This document shows, piece by piece, positions 24,859-36,046 of a stretch of DNA of 64,000 bases. The notes under the pieces were generated by a model, which was not told the DNA's origin, made no database searches, and saw nothing but the letters and a program-made list of their open reading frames with translations. Source of the stretch: Nymphaea colorata (lineage: Eukaryota > Streptophyta > Magnoliopsida > Nymphaeales > Nymphaeaceae); contig NC_045143.1 of the NCBI RefSeq assembly GCF_008831285.2, positions 6,147,503-6,211,502 of the forward strand, given 5' to 3'. The first letter of the stretch is position 1. Each line of letters opens with the position of its first letter. The position numbers were made by a program, and so were the translations under genes.

Positions 24859-24980
24859 AAGCCGCCTAGGCGACATCCAGGCGTGGACTAGTCATCAGTC
24901 CACATTCCATGCCTAAGTCCATCACTTAGGCATGGGGTAAGGGTTTGGCGCCTAGGCTGCCGCCTAGGCATGCTAGCACC
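24859..24980. repeat. GCCTAGGC-type dispersed repeat with nested palindromes
   Basis: A 120-bp GC-rich island contains several short inverted repeats: GCCTAAGT/ACTTAGGC, GGACT/AGTCC, and three copies of GCCTAGGC-like words. Similar CCTAGGC-rich elements are common dispersed repeats in plant genomes. The family is not identified. Confidence 0.5.
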
Positions 24981-25245
24981 TAGTCCATTTGGAAGTTTGG
25001 ATGACTTTAGCCTCTAATATTTGATTTGTTCTCCTTCCCAAGACTTGTTATTCCATGAGTTTAGCTTAATTTTATTGCAGAGAATCTTGGTTGCAAAATT
25101 TATGTTGAAAACAGAGAATTTTTGCTATAAGTATCTCCGAAAAATTGTAGTCCTTGAAAAACATATAAAAGATATTATAAAATAAAATAGCAGTTATGAT
25201 GCTTAGCAACTTTTCAAATAGTGAAAAAAAAAATCCATTGAGAAG

Positions 25246-26065
25246 ATGTTAGCTACCAATCAACCTTTGCTAGGGTATAGGGTCCCCACCCTGTTGCCAA
25301 AGAATCAAAAAAATGAATCCATTAGAAGCAACGGACTGACTGACGGAGTATTTAGACACTTTGGTTCTACCATGGAACTCCCCTACATCAAGTTCTATAT
25401 CCACAAAAGGCTCAGGATTGAACTTAGTGGGGACATCGATATTCAATCGAGCACAATCCATCTGAAGAAGGGTCTTTGTTCCAGAGTCAGTTTCCTAAAG
25501 CTCTTCCTCTAAACTCCTAACCACTGCTGCAAAGATTTTACAATTTCGAGGAAAGCCAGTAAACCTAGAAGTCTGATCTAGATTGGCACTCAAACGGAAT
25601 CTCACTCGAACGAAATCTTCTATCACCAAACACTCTTCCAATCTCTAGCGATGCATCACTAAGGTTCCTCCGCCAAGGCACCAGAAAGAGTACAGGAACT
25701 CTTCCATAAGATCAATCCTAGCTCACTTTCAAAATCCACTCGGACCAAAAAAAAAACTCTTTGTCCCAAAAAGGAGAATCCAGGGTTTCTTACTTCCCTC
25801 CAATGATGCTTCAGTCCTCCAACAATAAATCCAAAATCCATGTTTCTCATAGAAGAATCTCTGATGAAACACACAATTGCAGTGCATCTAAAAGGGCCCT
25901 TCATCAGCTTCATCTCCTGCAAAGCTTTCGCTGAATTCATAATATGCGGGCTATTGTTTCACCCCTATAACCGGGAGAGGATCACCCTCCAAATCAATCT
26001 CTAATGGCAAATCTTTGAGCAGATTTGCCCAGAAACCATTCCTGCGAGGTTTTTGTAGTAATCTT
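25246..26065 (-). mobile_element. LINE ORF1-like (DUF4283-type) fragment, interrupted by an LTR element
   Basis: The minus strand shows protein-like stretches in several frames: FWANLLKDLPLEIDLEGDPL (26060-25980), IVGGLKHHW and VFFLVRVDFESELGLILW (around 25830-25700), and QMDCARLNIDV (around 25460). Their order resembles the DUF4283 region and following arm of plant LINE ORF1/zinc-knuckle proteins, up to the ARxxIE-like segment. Frames are broken, so it is a relic. The upstream part appears to continue at about 28000-28090, beyond the LTR element inserted at 26066. The family call rests on remembered pattern only. Confidence 0.42.
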
Positions 26066-26390
26066 TGTTGGATAGTGGCCATTGAGCCCTATCCGAATAT
26101 CTAGGTGCTCCTAAAATATCTCCTAAGATATCTCCCAAGTAACCACAGCTAGGGTTGGGGAAAACCTAAGGGGCTAGGCTTTAAATTCCTAGCAAGCTTT
26201 TCTTGAACAGTATGAAAACGAGCCTTGAGCAGCCCCTTTGGAAGAAAACCCCAAAATCTAACATCCTCTTCTTTTCTCCTCCCTTGCACTTGATCTGTTC
26301 GGCTCTACAGGGGACCATCACAACTGGTTAAAGAAGTTACTGTGCAGGCGACTACGTGCATCCTCCGCTGCAACTACACTTGACCCAACA
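26066..26390 (+). repeat. Left LTR of the 26066-27999 element
   Basis: 325 bp, TG...CA ends. It is directly followed by one base and the tRNA primer-binding site. Confidence 0.92.
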
Positions 26391-27652
26391 GTGGTATCAG
26401 AGCATCGTTGGGAAATTATCGTCTGAAACAGGTAAGTAACTTCAGACGAAATCAATGCAAAGATAAAAACTAGCTTGAATGTATGAAGCATGTTAGCCGT
26501 AAGCAAGGAACGATGCCTAAATCAAAAGTTAGTCTGAATGAAGCATGTCATTTGCAGTTTGCTAGATATAATATCTGTGCATGTAAATCCAGAAGACTAA
26601 GGCGATTTAATATACTTTGCCAAATTTTTATGCATATATTGTTTGCGCCTGTGTTTTTCCAGAGGATAGAGAGTTTCCCGGTCTGGACAAGGACAACGCT
26701 GCTGATGACAGTCAGCGTTGTCGGCCTCACAGAATAGAAAGCCTTACTAGAAAATGAGGAAATAACTTATATCTTGACCAGAACTCTCTTGAGACGAACC
26801 CTCTGTCGCAGCTGGAAGTTCACCGAAATTTTTTTTTCGATGAACCCATAATCAAATGTAAACCTGCTTCATCATGTAACTTCGTTTTTTTTTCTTTCTT
26901 TTCTCTCTGCCTATTGTCGGTAATAGAAAGGAAAGCCAAAAGGTTCGCCTATGCTAAATAAAGCATAGCATAAAGCATGATAGCGTTAGTTCCTTTTTTT
27001 TTGTTGTTCTCTGTGTCTGCGAGAGACGGAGACCAGGACAGAGCCCTACGGCTCTGTAAAAACTTTCAGAACAGGCCCCGAAATTGGGGATCTACGTCTC
27101 TGGCAAACCGTAGAACAGGAGGCAGAGCCTGCTCGGCTCGACGTACATAGACAAAAAAAAAAAAAAAAAAACCAATGAATAGGAAGGGGGGAAGGAAATA
27201 TACAACCTCTGTTCTTTTTTTTAACTCGACCCGTCCATCTCTACCGTTGAGCCGTACAATCGATTGAAAACCAGTCGTCTTCCAAGTGCGAGGAGCAAAG
27301 ATCATCTCTTGCTGAAAAGAAAAATGGGAGGCGACTTGGGTGAAGGAGGAAGACGGCATTTGACATCCATATGAAAATGCCGGCCCATCCTGTCGTTTAT
27401 TTGCTTCTGGTTTTGGGGAAGGCAAGTCAGCTCGAGGGCCTCATATGCTCTCTGCTGGTAAACTCTGCTTCCTGCAACCCTCCGCGTGGTAGAATAGAGG
27501 AGGATACCTTCTTTCTGTCACGGTGGTAGAAGATGGGAAGAGGCAGCGATGGTGGCGTGGGAGGTGAAACCTTCTGCTAGGGTTTCGCAAGGAGGAAAGA
27601 GAGAATGAAAGTGAAAATGAAGAAAACTGGGGTCTCATGGCCAAGTGGAAGA

Positions 27653-27999
27653 TGTTGGATAGTGGCCATTGAGCCCTATCCGAATATCTAGTAACTACAA
27701 AGCAGTTACTATAAGTGCTCCTAAAATATCTCCTAAGATATCTTCCAAGTAACCGCAGCTAGGGTTGGGGAAAACCTAAGGGGCTAGGCTTTAAATTCCT
27801 AGCAAGCTTTTCTTGAACAGTATGAAAACGAGCCTTGAGCTTCCCTTTGGAAGAAAACCCCAAAATCTAACATCCTCTTCTTTTCTCCTCCCTTGCACTT
27901 GATCTGTTCGGCTCTACAGGGGACCATCACAACTGGTTAAAGAAGTTACTGTGCAGGCGACTACGTGCATCCTCCGCTGCAACTACACTTGACCCAACA
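27653..27999 (+). repeat. Right LTR of the 26066-27999 element
   Basis: 347 bp, TG...CA ends. It carries a ~23-bp extra segment after CCGAATATCTAG that holds a small palindrome (AGTAACT ... AGTTACT). It is preceded by a short purine-rich stretch (AAGTGGAAGA). Confidence 0.92.
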
Positions 28000-28139
28000 A
28001 CCTTATCCCATCTCCCTACATAGGGCTTCCTTATGACCAAGTCTCTCTGAAGCTAAACCACCCTCACTCTCACTCCACCCTCACTCTCACTCATCTCCCC
28101 TCAGCCTTCAATGACTTGATTTGTGAGAACACGTTGGCC

Positions 28140-29590
28140 TAGGAAAAAATGAAGACATCATCAAAATCCCTTAAAAATGCAAAAAAAAAAAAGTTGAAAA
28201 CCGCACCTGAAAAAGTAAAGAATGCATCAAACTTTAGAAATTTATAACATTTTCATTGTGAAATCTCAGTGTTAAAAATTAAAAAGAACTTAAAAGTAGA
28301 AGAATTAGCTAAAATTTTAAAAGAAAAAAAAACTTGAAGTTAGATAAAAATTCAAACAAACTAAAAGTTTTGCCAAAACATTAAACATGTGTTACCATAT
28401 AACAAATAATAATTCTCAAAATCAGTCAAAAAGTTCAGAAATTTTATGATTTGGAATCAACGTTTGAAAAAATTTCAAAAATAGAAGTGTTATTAACTTT
28501 TCAAATTTTCAAAACTTGGTAAAGGTGGGAGTTGAAAAGCCTGTAAAGGTCGTGAACTTTGTAATGAAAAATAGTTTGAAAGTATTCAGAAATTGTCCCA
28601 CAAAAGTTTGTCTAAAAAATGTATAAAATTATAATAGTTTTTGATAACAAGAAAAATTTGAAGCAGCACTTGGCAAAATCTTGTCAAAAATTGAAGCACC
28701 TACTAGGTTTTTGTTCTGGATTTTCTAAGTTAAAAACAATTTGAAAGTGCAAGAGTTTTAAAAATTAAAAAGCCTTTATGAAGCTCAAAGAAATTTTAAA
28801 AAATAGAATAATTTTACCAAAAACTTCTAAAAATATCAGACCATATAAAAGTTGAACAATTATCAAAATTACTCAAATATTTAAAAATTATTTGTGTCAA
28901 AGAAAACACATAAAAAAATTTCAAAAAATCAAATAACATATCAAGCTTTTGAAATTTTAAGAATTTACTTGTTAACATTGACAAAGACAAAGCATATACA
29001 GTTTGAAAGTTTCCAAACAATATTCCACCAAAATTTGATAAGTTAGTCAAAAAAGTTATGTTCCTTATTAAAGTTGTTAAAAACTGCAAGAGCTTTATAA
29101 AATGATAAAAAATTTGAAATGACATTCGCAAAATTTTTAAAAATGAAAAATATGCTAAGCTTTTAGAAATTTCAAACACACTATAAGTTTCACATAAACA
29201 TTTAAGAACCTGCAATCATATAACATGTGAAACAATTGCCAAAATTGCACAATGTGTTCAAAAACAATTTTTGAGTTGTAAATAACACTTCCAAATAACA
29301 ACTTTTGAAATTTCTAGAAAACATTACTTGAAATTGAAATGCAAGAGTTTCGCAGAATTATAAAAAATTTTATGAAGCCCAAATCAGTTTCAAATAATGC
29401 ACAAGTTTTGCCAAAACCTTTGTAAATGTGTGACTGCATAAATTGAAACCGCTGTCAAAACCGCTGAAAAGGTTCAAAATTTAATAAGTCTGAAACAACA
29501 CTTTAGAAATTTTTCAAAAGCATATAATGTGTTAACTGTTAAAACCTAAAATAATATTTACAATTTTCAAAAGTTTTAAAATTTTTCAAA
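28140..29590. repeat. AT-rich low-complexity tract, block 2
   Basis: Same vocabulary as block 1 (AAAGTGCAAGAGTTTT, GAAAATTTCAAAAATAG, AAATTGCCAAAATT). No gene is recognisable. It grades into the tandem array at about 29590. Confidence 0.65.
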
Positions 29591-31790
29591 ATATTTTCAA
29601 AAAGTGTAGAATGTATAAATTTTTCAAGATTTTACTTGTAAAATGATTAATTTACCAAATTTATGAAGAACGTGAATTTTCTACAATAAAAACAATTAAA
29701 CTAATGAAAATTGCAAGACTTGTTAAAATTGAGAGTTGCAAACCTTGCAAGATTTGAGAGTTTTGCATATTAAAAACGGTTTAAAAGTTATATGAATAAA
29801 ATCGGTCAAGTTAAGTAGATGTTTCATATAAAAAATAGTAAAAGTGCAAGAGTTTTGTAAAAGCTGAAATAATATTTTACAATCTTTTTAAATCTTTTGA
29901 AGTTTTCGAGATTTTATTTGTAAAATGTCGATCTAGCAAATTTCTAAAAGTCACAAAAATTTTCTACATTAAAAATAATTAATCTTATGAAAATTGCACA
30001 ATGCATGCAAGAGTTGAGAGCTTTGTAAATTAAAAGCAGTTTAAAAGTTATAAGAACAAAATCAGCCAAGTTAGTAAAGAGGTTGATGTTTCGTATAAAA
30101 TGTGAAAAAAGTGCAAGAATTTTGTGAAAGCTGAAATTTTACAATCTTTCAAAACTTTAAAATTTTTCTAAGCTATAACAACGTTGAAAGTATTTTTAAA
30201 AAGTGAAAAACGTGTAAAGTTTTTGAAGTTTTCAAGATTTTACTTGTCTGGTTTACCAAATTTTGAAAGTCAATAATTTTCTACAATAAAAACAACTAAA
30301 CTTATGAAAATTGCAAGACTTGTTAAAATTGAGAGTTGCAAACTTTGCAAGAGTTGAGAACTTTGCAAATTAAAAATGGTTTACAAGTTATAAGAATAAA
30401 ATCAATCAAATTAGTAAAGAAGTTGACGTTTCTAATAAAAAGTGGTAAAAGGGCAAGAGTTTTGTAAAAGTCGAAACAATATTGGCAATCATTCAAAAGT
30501 TTCAAAATTTTATCAGCTATAAACAATGTCCAAACTATTTTCAAAAAGTGGAGAAGTGTAAAGCTTTTGAAGTTCTCAAGATTTTAATTGTAAAATGTCT
30601 GATTTATCAAATTTCCAAAAGTTGTGAATTTTCTACGATAAAAAACAATTAAACTTATGACAATTGCAAGAGTTGTTAAAATTGAGAGTTGCAAACCTTG
30701 CAATAGTTGAGAGCTTTGTAAATTAAAAATGGTTTAAAAAATAAAAGTTATAAGAACAAAATCAGTCAAGTTAGTAAAGAAGTTAACAAGTTATAAGAAC
30801 AAAACCGGTCAAGTTAGCAAAGAAGTTGGTGTTTCTTATAAAAAGTGATAAAAGTGCAAGGGTTGTAAAAATTGAAATAATATTACAATCTTTCAAAAGT
30901 TTCAAAATTTTATCAGCCATAAATAACGTTCAAAATATTTTCAAAAAGTGAAGAATGTGTAAAGTAGAAGTTTTCAAGATTTTACTTATAAAATGTTGGA
31001 TTTGCCAAATTTTTGAAAGTCCTGAATTTTTTATATTTGAAAACAATTAAACTTATGAAAATTGCAAGGCTTGTTAAAATTAAGAGTTGCAAACCATGCA
31101 AGATTAAGAGCTTTGCAAATTAAAAACGGTTTAAAAGTTATAAGAACAAAATCCATCAAGTTAGTAAAGGAGTTGGTGTTTCTTAAAAAAAGTGGTCAAA
31201 GTGCAAGAGTTTTGTAAAAATTGAAATAATATTTACAATCTTTCAAAAGTTTTAATATTTTATTAGCTATAAAAAAATGTTCAAAATATTTTCAAAAAGT
31301 GAAGAATGTGTAAAGTTTTGAAGTTTTCAAGATTTTACTTGTAAGATCTTGAAAACTTCAAACTTTACATTGTAAAATGCCTGATTTAACAAATTTCAAT
31401 AAGTCAAGAATTTTCTACATTAAAAACAATAAACTTATGAAAATTGAAAGATTTAACAAATTTGAGAGTTGCAAACCTTACAAAAGTTGAGAACTTCACA
31501 AATTAAAAACGGTTTAAAAGTTTTAAGAAAAAAATGGGTCAAGTTAGTAAAGAAGTTGATGTTTTCTATAAAACGTGATAAAAGTACAAGACTTTTGTAA
31601 AAGCTGAAATCATACTTACAATCTTTCAAAAGTTATAAAATTTTATCAATTATAAACAACGATTAAAATATTTTCACAAAGTGAAAAATACATAAAGCTT
31701 TTAAAGTTTTCAAGATTTTACCTATAAAATGTTTAGTTTACCAAATTTTTGAAATGTTGAGTTTACAAAACTCATGAACATTGTGAATTA
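29590..31790. repeat. Degenerate satellite-like tandem array, monomer about 280-400 bp
   Basis: Six diverged copies of one unit can be followed by the landmark TTATGAAAATTGCAAGACTTG, then AAATTGAGAGTTGCAAACC, AAATTAAAAACGGTTTAAAA, AAATCAGTCAAGTTAGTAAAG, AAAAGTGCAAGAGTTTTGTA and GATTTTACTTGTAAAATG. Landmark starts are at about 29704, 29987, 30304, 30657, 31055 and 31437, so spacings are 283, 317, 353, 398 and 382 bp. Length differences come from small internal duplications and deletions. One example is the ~45-bp doubled segment at about 30744-30835. There is no coding potential. Confidence 0.88.
31312..31367. repeat. Hairpin-forming inverted repeat inside one satellite monomer
   Basis: The arm 31312-31333 (AAAGTTTTGAAGTTTTCAAG...) is followed within 12 bp by its near-exact reverse complement (31346-31367). 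The other monomers carry only the first arm. Confidence 0.8.
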
Positions 31791-32410
31791 TGTTCGGTGA
31801 AAACAATTCGAAAGTGTGGGATTTATGAAAATTAAAAAAAAAAGCTTTTACAAAGCTCAAAGTAATTTTTATTTTGCCAAAAAAACTTTTAAAAATGTCT
31901 AACCTTATAAAAGTTGAAACAAATTTTCAAAGGCTCAAATATCAATTTAAAAAATTTAAAACTTGTTAATAATAAGAGTTTGCAAAGTCTCAAAGGGGCC
32001 ACAATATTTATTCATTTTTCAAATGATGTTTTTGTGACAACAAAGTAAACATAAGCTTAAATAGCATTTCTAAACTTTTCAAAAAAGGAAGTGTGAAAAT
32101 CTCAACATATTGTTGTGGAAGTTGTGAGCTTAGAAAACTTGTTTGTGAATTTTGTAAAGATAAAAATGGTTTTAAAACGTCTACAAAAGTTGAAATTTGT
32201 TCAATTAATCAAAAAAATTATAATCATTGTGACATGCAAAAAAGACGAAAAAAGTTTGTAAAACAAAAAAACCTTAATAAGGGTTTAGCAAGATTTTAGA
32301 TTAGTGCAAAAATTTCATAAAAACCATTGGAAAAGTGCTAGCTTTAAAAATTACAATAATATCTCTAAAATTTTGAAGTTTTATTGTTTTGAAATGATGA
32401 ATTGAAGAAC
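31790..32410. repeat. AT-rich low-complexity tract, block 3
   Basis: Continuation of the word-rich AT tract beyond the array, ending sharply at about 32410 where GC content rises. Confidence 0.55.
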
Positions 32411-33409
32411 TTGTTAGGTGGTTGTGTGCCCTCCCCCCTCACACTTTGTGCCCGCCTCCACCTATCACGCTAATATAGAACGAAAGGAGGTCAGGTCGTG
32501 GCACCATCCATCAAGAGGTTTCGGGTTTTTTCGGAACCCTCCGAGTAAGGCTGGGCATCGGGCTGGGCCGGGCCCAAGTCATATCGGGCCTCGGGCTTCG
32601 GTCAAGGCCCGAGGCCCGGCCCGGCCCGATTAATAATGGGCCGGGCGGGCTGAAATGGGCTTCGGCCCGGCCCGTTATTGAAAAAACTCAGACACAACGA
32701 ATGCAGGAGGCAGCACAATTTACAGCTTCAGATGATGAACCACCATGGAGTATCAAGTTCTTTTATAGGCACATTGATAGTTTACAGACTGAAGACCTTC
32801 ACGGCAGCCGGCACACGGTCACCGGAGAAGGCAGCCGATGGCGACGGCGACGACCGGAGGAGCAGCCGATGGGCGAAGAGGAGGCAATGCCGCAAATGCA
32901 ATGTCTCGAGTCTCGACGGGCGACGGTGACGACGGAAGGTCGAAAAGTAAACCCTAACTCTCTAAGCTCAAGTTCATTTTTATTTAACCCTAGGTCCCTA
33001 ACGAGTAACGAAGTTCATTTAAAAAAAAAAAAAAACAACGGGCTTCGCGGGCCACCGCCGATCAAAGTGGCTGGCCCGCGCCCGGCCCGTTAGTTACCGG
33101 GCCGGGCCGAGCCCGGTAACTAACGGGCCGACTACTATAAAAGCAAGGCCCGGGCCCGGGACCAAGTCGGGCCGGGTACCGGGTACCCGGCGGCGGCCCG
33201 GCCCGGTGCCCAGGCTTACCTCCGAGGTTCGGAAAAAGATTGGCCACTACTTGGGATGGATATCTTGACGGCCATCTTCTAGACAGATTTGTCTTCCTCT
33301 GCCTGCCCATTCCCAGAAAACATTTTGACCTTTTGTTCCTCCGAGAATAAAGAAGTACCCGAAAAGACTTCCGCGTCCATGAGTCTTGTTGATTCGCTGC
33401 TCTTCAAGT
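32411..33409. other. GC-richer island around the hAT insertion
   Basis: With the hAT element and one target copy removed, about 320 bp of non-AT-rich sequence remains (32411-32545 and 33227-33409), sandwiched in the AT tract. It contains no recognised gene and may be an older insertion. Confidence 0.45.
32546..33218. mobile_element. Non-autonomous hAT DNA transposon, 673 bp
   Basis: The ends are imperfect inverted repeats: TAAGGCTGGGCATCGGGCTG on the left, and TAAGCCTGGGCACCGGGCCG read inward from the right. Both are followed by GGCCCGG-rich subterminal DNA. The element is flanked by an exact 8-bp target duplication CCTCCGAG (32538-32545 and 33219-33226), diagnostic of hAT insertion. The interior (about 32700-32960) is non-repetitive and GC-rich, with a short open frame but no recognised transposase domain. 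It has moved with help from another copy. Confidence 0.93.
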
Positions 33410-34640
33410 CAAAGTGTCCCTAAAGTTAGAAGCTTATAAAACATTTCAAGATTTTACTTGTGAAAGTTGTAAGCTTATAAAACATTTTAAAGTCTTTAGT
33501 AAAACAATACCCAGTTTAAAAGTGTTAATAAAGCTTTACTTGAAAATTGTCAAATTTGTTAAAATGTTTGCAATTCAAGTTTGCAATTATTTAAAACATG
33601 CAACAGGTTTTGTAAAATAAAAACAATTGTTGTAATGTTAGTACTTTTTAATCATTGAAAAAAAAATCGATAGCATAGAAAAACTGGAAAAAAAATTGCT
33701 TAACTCAAAAGTGCAAGATAAATTTCAAATAAGGTAAAAGTTTCACAAAAAAACATTTAGAAATGTGTTATCTTATAACCTTAACCATTGAAAAAAATCA
33801 ATCAAAAAGTTCAAAAAAATTTATGAGTGCAAAAGTTCAAAACAATAGTTGAAAGTTTTTCAAAAATAAATAACGTTATCAATTTTTTAAAAAGTTCAAA
33901 ACTTGATAAAGTTGAGAGCTGCAAAGCCAATAAAAGTTGTGATCTTTTAAATAAAATAGTTCATTATATAAAAAAGCTAAAAATTTATATTCCATGAAAA
34001 ATGTATACACAATGCAACAGCTGTTTAAAACAAGAAAAAATTTAAACGGCAGCTGTTTAAAACAAGAAAAATTTTAAATGGAAGTTGTAAACTTTTCAAA
34101 AATTGAGGAACCCACTAAATTGAAATCACTCTCAAAATGGCAAAAACTATTCAAAAAAATTTATGAATTAAAACCAAACACTTGAAAGTTTTCAAAAAAC
34201 AATGAATGTATCGAACTCTTGAAATTTGTAAAAAAGTTTACTTGAAATTTATCAAATTCGTCAAAAAGTTTGCAGTCATTATAGAACATGTCAAAAATAA
34301 TAAAAAATAATTGTTAAGATGTTTAGTAACTTTTAACATAGTGCAAAATAATTTCACCAAAAACTTTTGAAAGCATTAGCTTAGGAAAGTTGAATCAATT
34401 AACAAAATCTTCCAAAAGTGCAGAAATTTATTAGTTGCGTTTGCAAACTCATACTGACAAAATTTTTCAAAAAAATGAAAAACATAAAACACACTGTGTT
34501 TCAAAAATCTCATGATTTTAATTATAAAATATCCGAATTTACAAAGCTTGAAAAAGTAGTGAATTTTGTAAATTAAGAAATACAGGAATGTTGTAAACTA
34601 GAAAAACTGGGAACAAAATGTTCTTGAGTGTCTCCTCTCC
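33410..34640. repeat. AT-rich low-complexity tract, block 4
   Basis: Same words as the other blocks (GATTTTACTTGTGAAAGTTG, GTGCAAGATAAATTTC). It includes a local duplication around AGCTGTTTAAAACAAG (34019-34075). No gene. Confidence 0.65.
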
Positions 34641-36046
34641 AAAATTATTCATCTGATGGAGAGTAAATGTCGAAGAACTCATCAAGGTGTTAATAGGGAT
34701 CCTCATGAGACAGCCCATGAAAGGATGGTAACATATGAATCAAGTGAAGTTCATACTCAAAGCTGTTCGTTGCAATCTTAGGTCTTGTTTGTTGCAATCT
34801 CAGGTCTTCTGGTTGCATGATTTTGTTAGTAGGATGTAGGAACAAAACCGTCTTTCAGAGGACTGGTCTAGAGTTGAGAAGCTTGTGTTAGTCTCAACCT
34901 CAATAACATTCCCATTAGTATCAAGTCATCTGTAAGTGTCCATCTACTAAGAACGCGCTTCTAGTTCAAATTTATGAACAAGTCATCCTAAAGTTCGTTC
35001 ACCCTTGCATACACTAAGAATGCCCTTAATGTAGGGCTGAGGTCCTACTTATGGCTTCTAGCCTAGCCATAATGGAATTTTAGGGCACTTTCCAAAAGTA
35101 TTTATAAAGCTGTAGACCGAAAATGAACCCAAAATACTAACTTTAGCCCTTCGAAATGTGTTCAGCAAGCCTCTATTTTGTTGCATGGACAGGATTTCTC
35201 TGTTTTTGACAGTTTGAAATCAACATGTTATGATGGAACTCTTGTGAACAGATTTTCCTGAAGTAGACTTTGGTATATGTTTTACACAAGTAAAATATGT
35301 CTAGACTCTACACCAAAAGTTGGAAGCTTTCAACCAGATTTAAAATTTTTAAACAAATTTTAAATCTCAAACCAACCTCTACTGAAAAACAGAATTGTGC
35401 AGGTTGAAAACTATAGCTTTTCTTTCCTTTGTTTTACGGCTGGAAAAAGGTGGAATCTATACAACATGCAAAAATATACAAAAAAAAACATTAACAAAAC
35501 AATAAAAATAAAAAACAGAGCTAGCACTTACCTGTCTGCTTGCTTCATTTCACGCAATCACCACAATAAATCAAGCAAAGTAGAAAAAGTGACCCTAGAA
35601 CCGTGATGTATGTGAATCCTAAACGGAACCATGTTCAAAACCTATATGTAACTAATAATCTAACCTAAGAAAGCAATAAAAATATCAATAAAGCTATTCT
35701 AGTACTTGGAAATTCAAAGTTTCAAATATAACTAGCAATTGCATAGCTTCATATATGATCAAGAAAGCTTTTTCTTAAATTAGATCCAAACAACTATATA
35801 CGAGTCTGACTTCACAACAATAAAAATTGAGGCATCAACAAATTTAAAACTTATATATAGCAAACCGATGACTTCATATAGGATCTGAATATTTCCAAAT
35901 ACACACACGCACACACACAAAAAAGACAGATTTAAACACTTTACCATTCAAAGCATGTGACCTTTCACAAAACTTACGATCAAAGCCACATCCAAGTTTC
36001 CAACAAACTTGCTTGTTTTAAGCCACCCCAGATACCACGTTGACAA
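34641..36046. other. Intergenic, no gene recognised
   Basis: Moderately AT-rich with short frames only. A near-repeat (GTTGCAATCTTAGGTCTT / GTTGCAATCTCAGGTCTT) occurs at 34769-34807 and a short (CA)n at about 35902-35920. It may contain old transposon sequence, but no family could be named. Confidence 0.4.

Larger units (their letters stand above)
26066..27999 (+). mobile_element. Non-autonomous LTR retrotransposon (TRIM/small LARD type)
   Basis: Two LTRs (26066-26390, 325 bp; 27653-27999, 347 bp) both start TGTTGGATAG and end ACCCAACA. They are nearly identical apart from one ~23-bp insertion in the second and a few changes, which suggests fairly recent insertion. The primer-binding site TGGTATCAGAGC (26392-26403) matches the initiator-Met tRNA 3' end. 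The flanks are ATCTT (26061-26065) and ACCTT (28000-28004), a 5-bp target duplication with one difference. The 1.26-kb interior shows no gag or pol, so the element looks structurally whole but depends on other elements. It sits inside the LINE-like relic. Confidence 0.92.

Noticed and set aside
27066-27425. 119-codon minus-strand frame inside the compact LTR element
   Set aside because: Contains a polyphenylalanine run from a poly-A stretch and no recognisable domain. Not annotated as a gene.
29590-31790. Regularly spaced repeats that could suggest a CRISPR-like array
   Set aside because: Plant nuclear DNA, with long diverged monomers of 280-400 bp, no short identical repeats with unique spacers, and no cas genes. 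It is satellite-like.
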